The position numbers were made by a program, and so were the translations under genes. Positions 62,264 through 64,000 of a DNA stretch of 64,000 nt are shown piece by piece; positions within the stretch are counted from its first letter, which is position 1; the number at the start of each line of letters is the position of its first letter. Source of the DNA: DASUAS01 sp963809795. GTDB taxonomy: Bacteria; Actinomycetota; Acidimicrobiia; IMCC26256; DASPTH01. The notes under the pieces are model-generated. The model saw only the letters and a list, made by a program, of their open reading frames with translations. It had not been told where the DNA came from and made no database searches. The DNA is taken from contig CAWELN010000007.1 of NCBI GenBank assembly GCA_963809795.1, forward strand, positions 62,001 through 126,000, written 5' to 3'.

Positions 62264-64000
62264 ATGCCCGCGACCAAGACGCGGCGTGGTCGCGCGTCGG
62301 CCCGCTCGAAGACCTCGAACCGCCGGAAGCGCAGCTCCCGCAGGGCCACCACCGCGCGGCGGAAGGTCGCGGCAACCGAGCCCTCGATGTTGGCGCGGGG
62401 GCGGGAGGCGGCCGGCCGGCAGCTGGCGGGGCACCGGGCCGACGTGCTGGCGGTGGGCCTGTTCGTGGTCGGGGCCATCTTCGCCCTCGGGCTGTGGACC
62501 GACCTCGCCGGGCCGGTGGGCAGCGGGCTGGCCGACGGTGCCGGCGCCGCCATCGGCCGGGCGCGGGTGGCGGTCCCGGTGGCGTGCTTCGCCTTCGGCG
62601 TGGTGCTGCTCTGGCCGCGGCGGGCGCCGGCCGCCGATCCCGACGCCGAGACCGTCGAGGTCGAGGACGGGCCGGCCGAGCGGCCCACCGTCCGCATCGC
62701 CATCGGCGCGCTCCTCCTGTTCGTCGCCGACGTGGGGATCCTCCACCTCGCCGCCGGCCGCCCGTCGCTGAGCGGCGCCCATCGACGAGCTGCGCGACGC
62801 CGGTGGTGCCCTCGGCGCCATGATCGCGACACCGTTGATCGCCGCCACCGGGATCGTCGGCGCCTCCGTCATCCTCGGCGGCGTCGCGCTGGTCGGGCTG
62901 CTGCTCGCGCTCGGCATCTCGATCGGGATGATCGTGAGCGCGGCCACCAGCCTCTCCCGCACGGTCGCGGCGAAGGCGCGGAGCGCGGTGCAGCTGTCGC
63001 CGGACGGCGAGAGCCCCGCCGTCGCCGACGATCCGCCCCCACCCCCGAGTGGGCCGGCACCATTCGACTACGCCGCCTACGAGGCCGAGGCACCCGAGCC
63101 GGAGCCGGAGCCCGAACCGCCCGGAGCGGACGCCGAGGTGCTCCCGGCCGTGGCCCACGCCGCCATCGAGATCCCCACCAGCGAGGACCCGAGCGGGCAG
63201 CTCGTCATCGACCTGGGCGACGATCCGGGGGCCAAGCACGGCCCGTGGAAGCTGCCGCCGGCCAACCTCCTGAAGCGGGGGAGCGGCAAGGAGGCCGACC
63301 GCCGCCTCATCGAGGAGGGCGGCCGCATCCTCGAGGCCACCCTCGCCCACCACGGGGTCGAGGCGCGCCTGGTCGGCACGACCGTGGGGCCCACCGTCAC
63401 CCGCTACGAGCTCGAGCTCGGCTCGGGCGTGAAGGTCAACCGCGTCACCGGTCTGAGCAACGACATCCAGTACGCGATGGCGTCGCTCGACGTGCGCATC
63501 CTCGCCCCGATCCCGGGCCGCAGCGCGGTGGGCGTCGAGGTGCCGAACAAGGAGCGCATCATCGTGACCCTGGGCGACGTGCTGAGCGCGCCCGAGGTGG
63601 GGAAGACCAAGACCGCGTTGGGCGTCGGCCTCGGCCGCGACATCTCCGGCACGTCGGTGATGCTCGACGTCACCGCGCTGCCCCACGTGCTCATCGCGGG
63701 CGCGACCGGTGCGGGCAAGAGCAGCTGCATCAACTCGATCGTCACGTCGCTGCTGATGCGCTACACCCCCGACCAGGTGCGCCTCATCCTCGTCGACCCC
63801 AAGCGGGTCGAGCTCGGCGCGTACAACAACCTGCCGCACCTCCTCACCGAGGTCGTCACCAACCCGAAGAAGGCGGCGAACGCCCTCGACTGGGCCGTGC
63901 GCGAGATGGACATGCGCTACGAGCTGCTCGCCGAGGTCGGGGTGCGCGACATCACCGGCTACAACGGGATGTTCGACCGCGGCGAGCTGCCCACCAAGGA
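62264..64000 (+). CDS. ftsK: DNA translocase FtsK/SpoIIIE (one extra base; 3' truncated by window edge)
   Basis: FtsK pumps DNA across the closing septum. The basic N-terminus (ATKTRRGRASARSKTSNRRK) leads into membrane helices (ADVLAVGLFVVGAIFALGLW, VAVPVACFAFGVVLLW, IAIGALLLFVADVGIL). A surplus base at about 62774-62780 shifts the frame. IDELRDAGGALGAMIATPLI, further helices and an acidic Pro/Glu linker follow. The motor begins at about 63290 (ADRRLIEEGGRILEATLAHH), with Walker A IAGATGAGKSSCINSIVTSL and Walker B VRLILVDPKRVEL. The window ends inside the motor domain. ATG 62264 has a TAGCTT -10 just upstream, so the leader is short. Confidence 0.94.
   Translation, partial: MPATKTRRGRASARSKTSNRRKRSSRRATTARRKVAATEPSMLARGREAAGRQLAGHRADVLAVGLFVVGAIFALGLWTDLAGPVGSGLADGAGAAIGRARVAVPVACFAFGVVLLWPRRAPAADPDAETVEVEDGPAERPTVRIAIGALLLFVADVGILHLAAGRPSLSGAHRRAARRRWCPRRHDRDTVDRRHRDRRRLRHPRRRRAGRAAARARHLDRDDRERGHQPLPHGRGEGAERGAAVAGRREPRRRRRSAPTPEWAGTIRLRRLRGRGTRAGAGARTARSGRRGAPGRGPRRHRDPHQRGPERAARHRPGRRSGGQARPVEAAAGQPPEAGERQGGRPPPHRGGRPHPRGHPRPPRGRGAPGRHDRGAHRHPLRARARLGREGQPRHRSEQRHPVRDGVARRAHPRPDPGPQRGGRRGAEQGAHHRDPGRRAERARGGEDQDRVGRRPRPRHLRHVGDARRHRAAPRAHRGRDRCGQEQLHQLDRHVAADALHPRPGAPHPRRPQAGRARRVQQPAAPPHRGRHQPEEGGERPRLGRARDGHALRAARRGRGARHHRLQRDVRPRRAAHQG

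Overview
The window is one contiguous piece of a very G+C-rich chromosome. Gene content and order are those of an actinobacterium: smc-ftsY-ffh-rpsP-khpA-rimM-trmD-rplS, then DUF2469-yraN-dprA-comM-xer-whiG-rpsB-tsf-pyrH-frr-cdsA-dxr-rseP-ispG-proS, rimP-nusA-ylxR-infB, ylxP-rbfA-nrnA-truB-ribF-rpsO-pnp, and finally dapB, rnj and ftsK. DUF2469, a WhiG/FliA-type sigma factor, an IF2 with a glycine-rich N-terminus and an archaeal/eukaryal-type ProRS together suggest a deep-branching actinobacterium (Acidimicrobiia-like). That placement is inference from content, not a phylogeny.

Layout. 1-8.2 kb: SRP/ribosome maturation block with an MscS channel and an enoyl-CoA hydratase. 8.2-12.0 kb: YraN, small proteins, a second enoyl-CoA hydratase and the DNA-uptake pair dprA/comM. 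12.06-16.6 kb: an accessory island, all genes on the minus strand, with an ECF sigma factor, a broken Rieske protein, a membrane protein, a blue-copper cupredoxin and a CopC-CopD fusion. 16.6-18.0 kb: an interrupted amidase. 18.1-31.5 kb: xerC, whiG, a secreted M23/lipase fusion with a beta-propeller protein, rpsB-tsf-pyrH-frr and the cdsA-dxr-rseP-ispG operon. 31.5-35.5 kb: minus-strand sulfur assimilation (sulfite reductase, APS/PAPS reductase) with a methyltransferase and SRPBCC protein. 35.6-43.6 kb: proS, a LigC-type ligase and the rimP-nusA-ylxR-infB operon behind a leader terminator. 43.6-46.8 kb: an insertion between infB and ylxP (secreted FKBP, YhhN, DUF222-HNH protein with an SOS box). 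46.9-57.1 kb: ylxP to dapB. 57.1-64 kb: two TetR regulators, a diiron protein, small redox/VOC proteins, RNase J and the start of ftsK.

The most interesting stretch is the copper/redox island. One compact motif, TGTAACCC, 6-7 nt, TATCT, precedes the sigma gene, the cupredoxin gene and copCD on the minus strand. A degenerate copy faces the other way, in front of a gene start that has lost its body. The Rieske gene at the opposite end is also cut off, inside its first [2Fe-2S] motif. The island therefore looks like a sigma-controlled copper/electron-transfer module with broken ends.

Ten genes are each interrupted by one or two single-base insertions, twelve in total, and none by a deletion. 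Several are essential (frr, ispG, nusA, infB, rnj, ftsK). An insertion-only pattern fits residual long-read errors best. I annotate these as single genes and give the position of each break.
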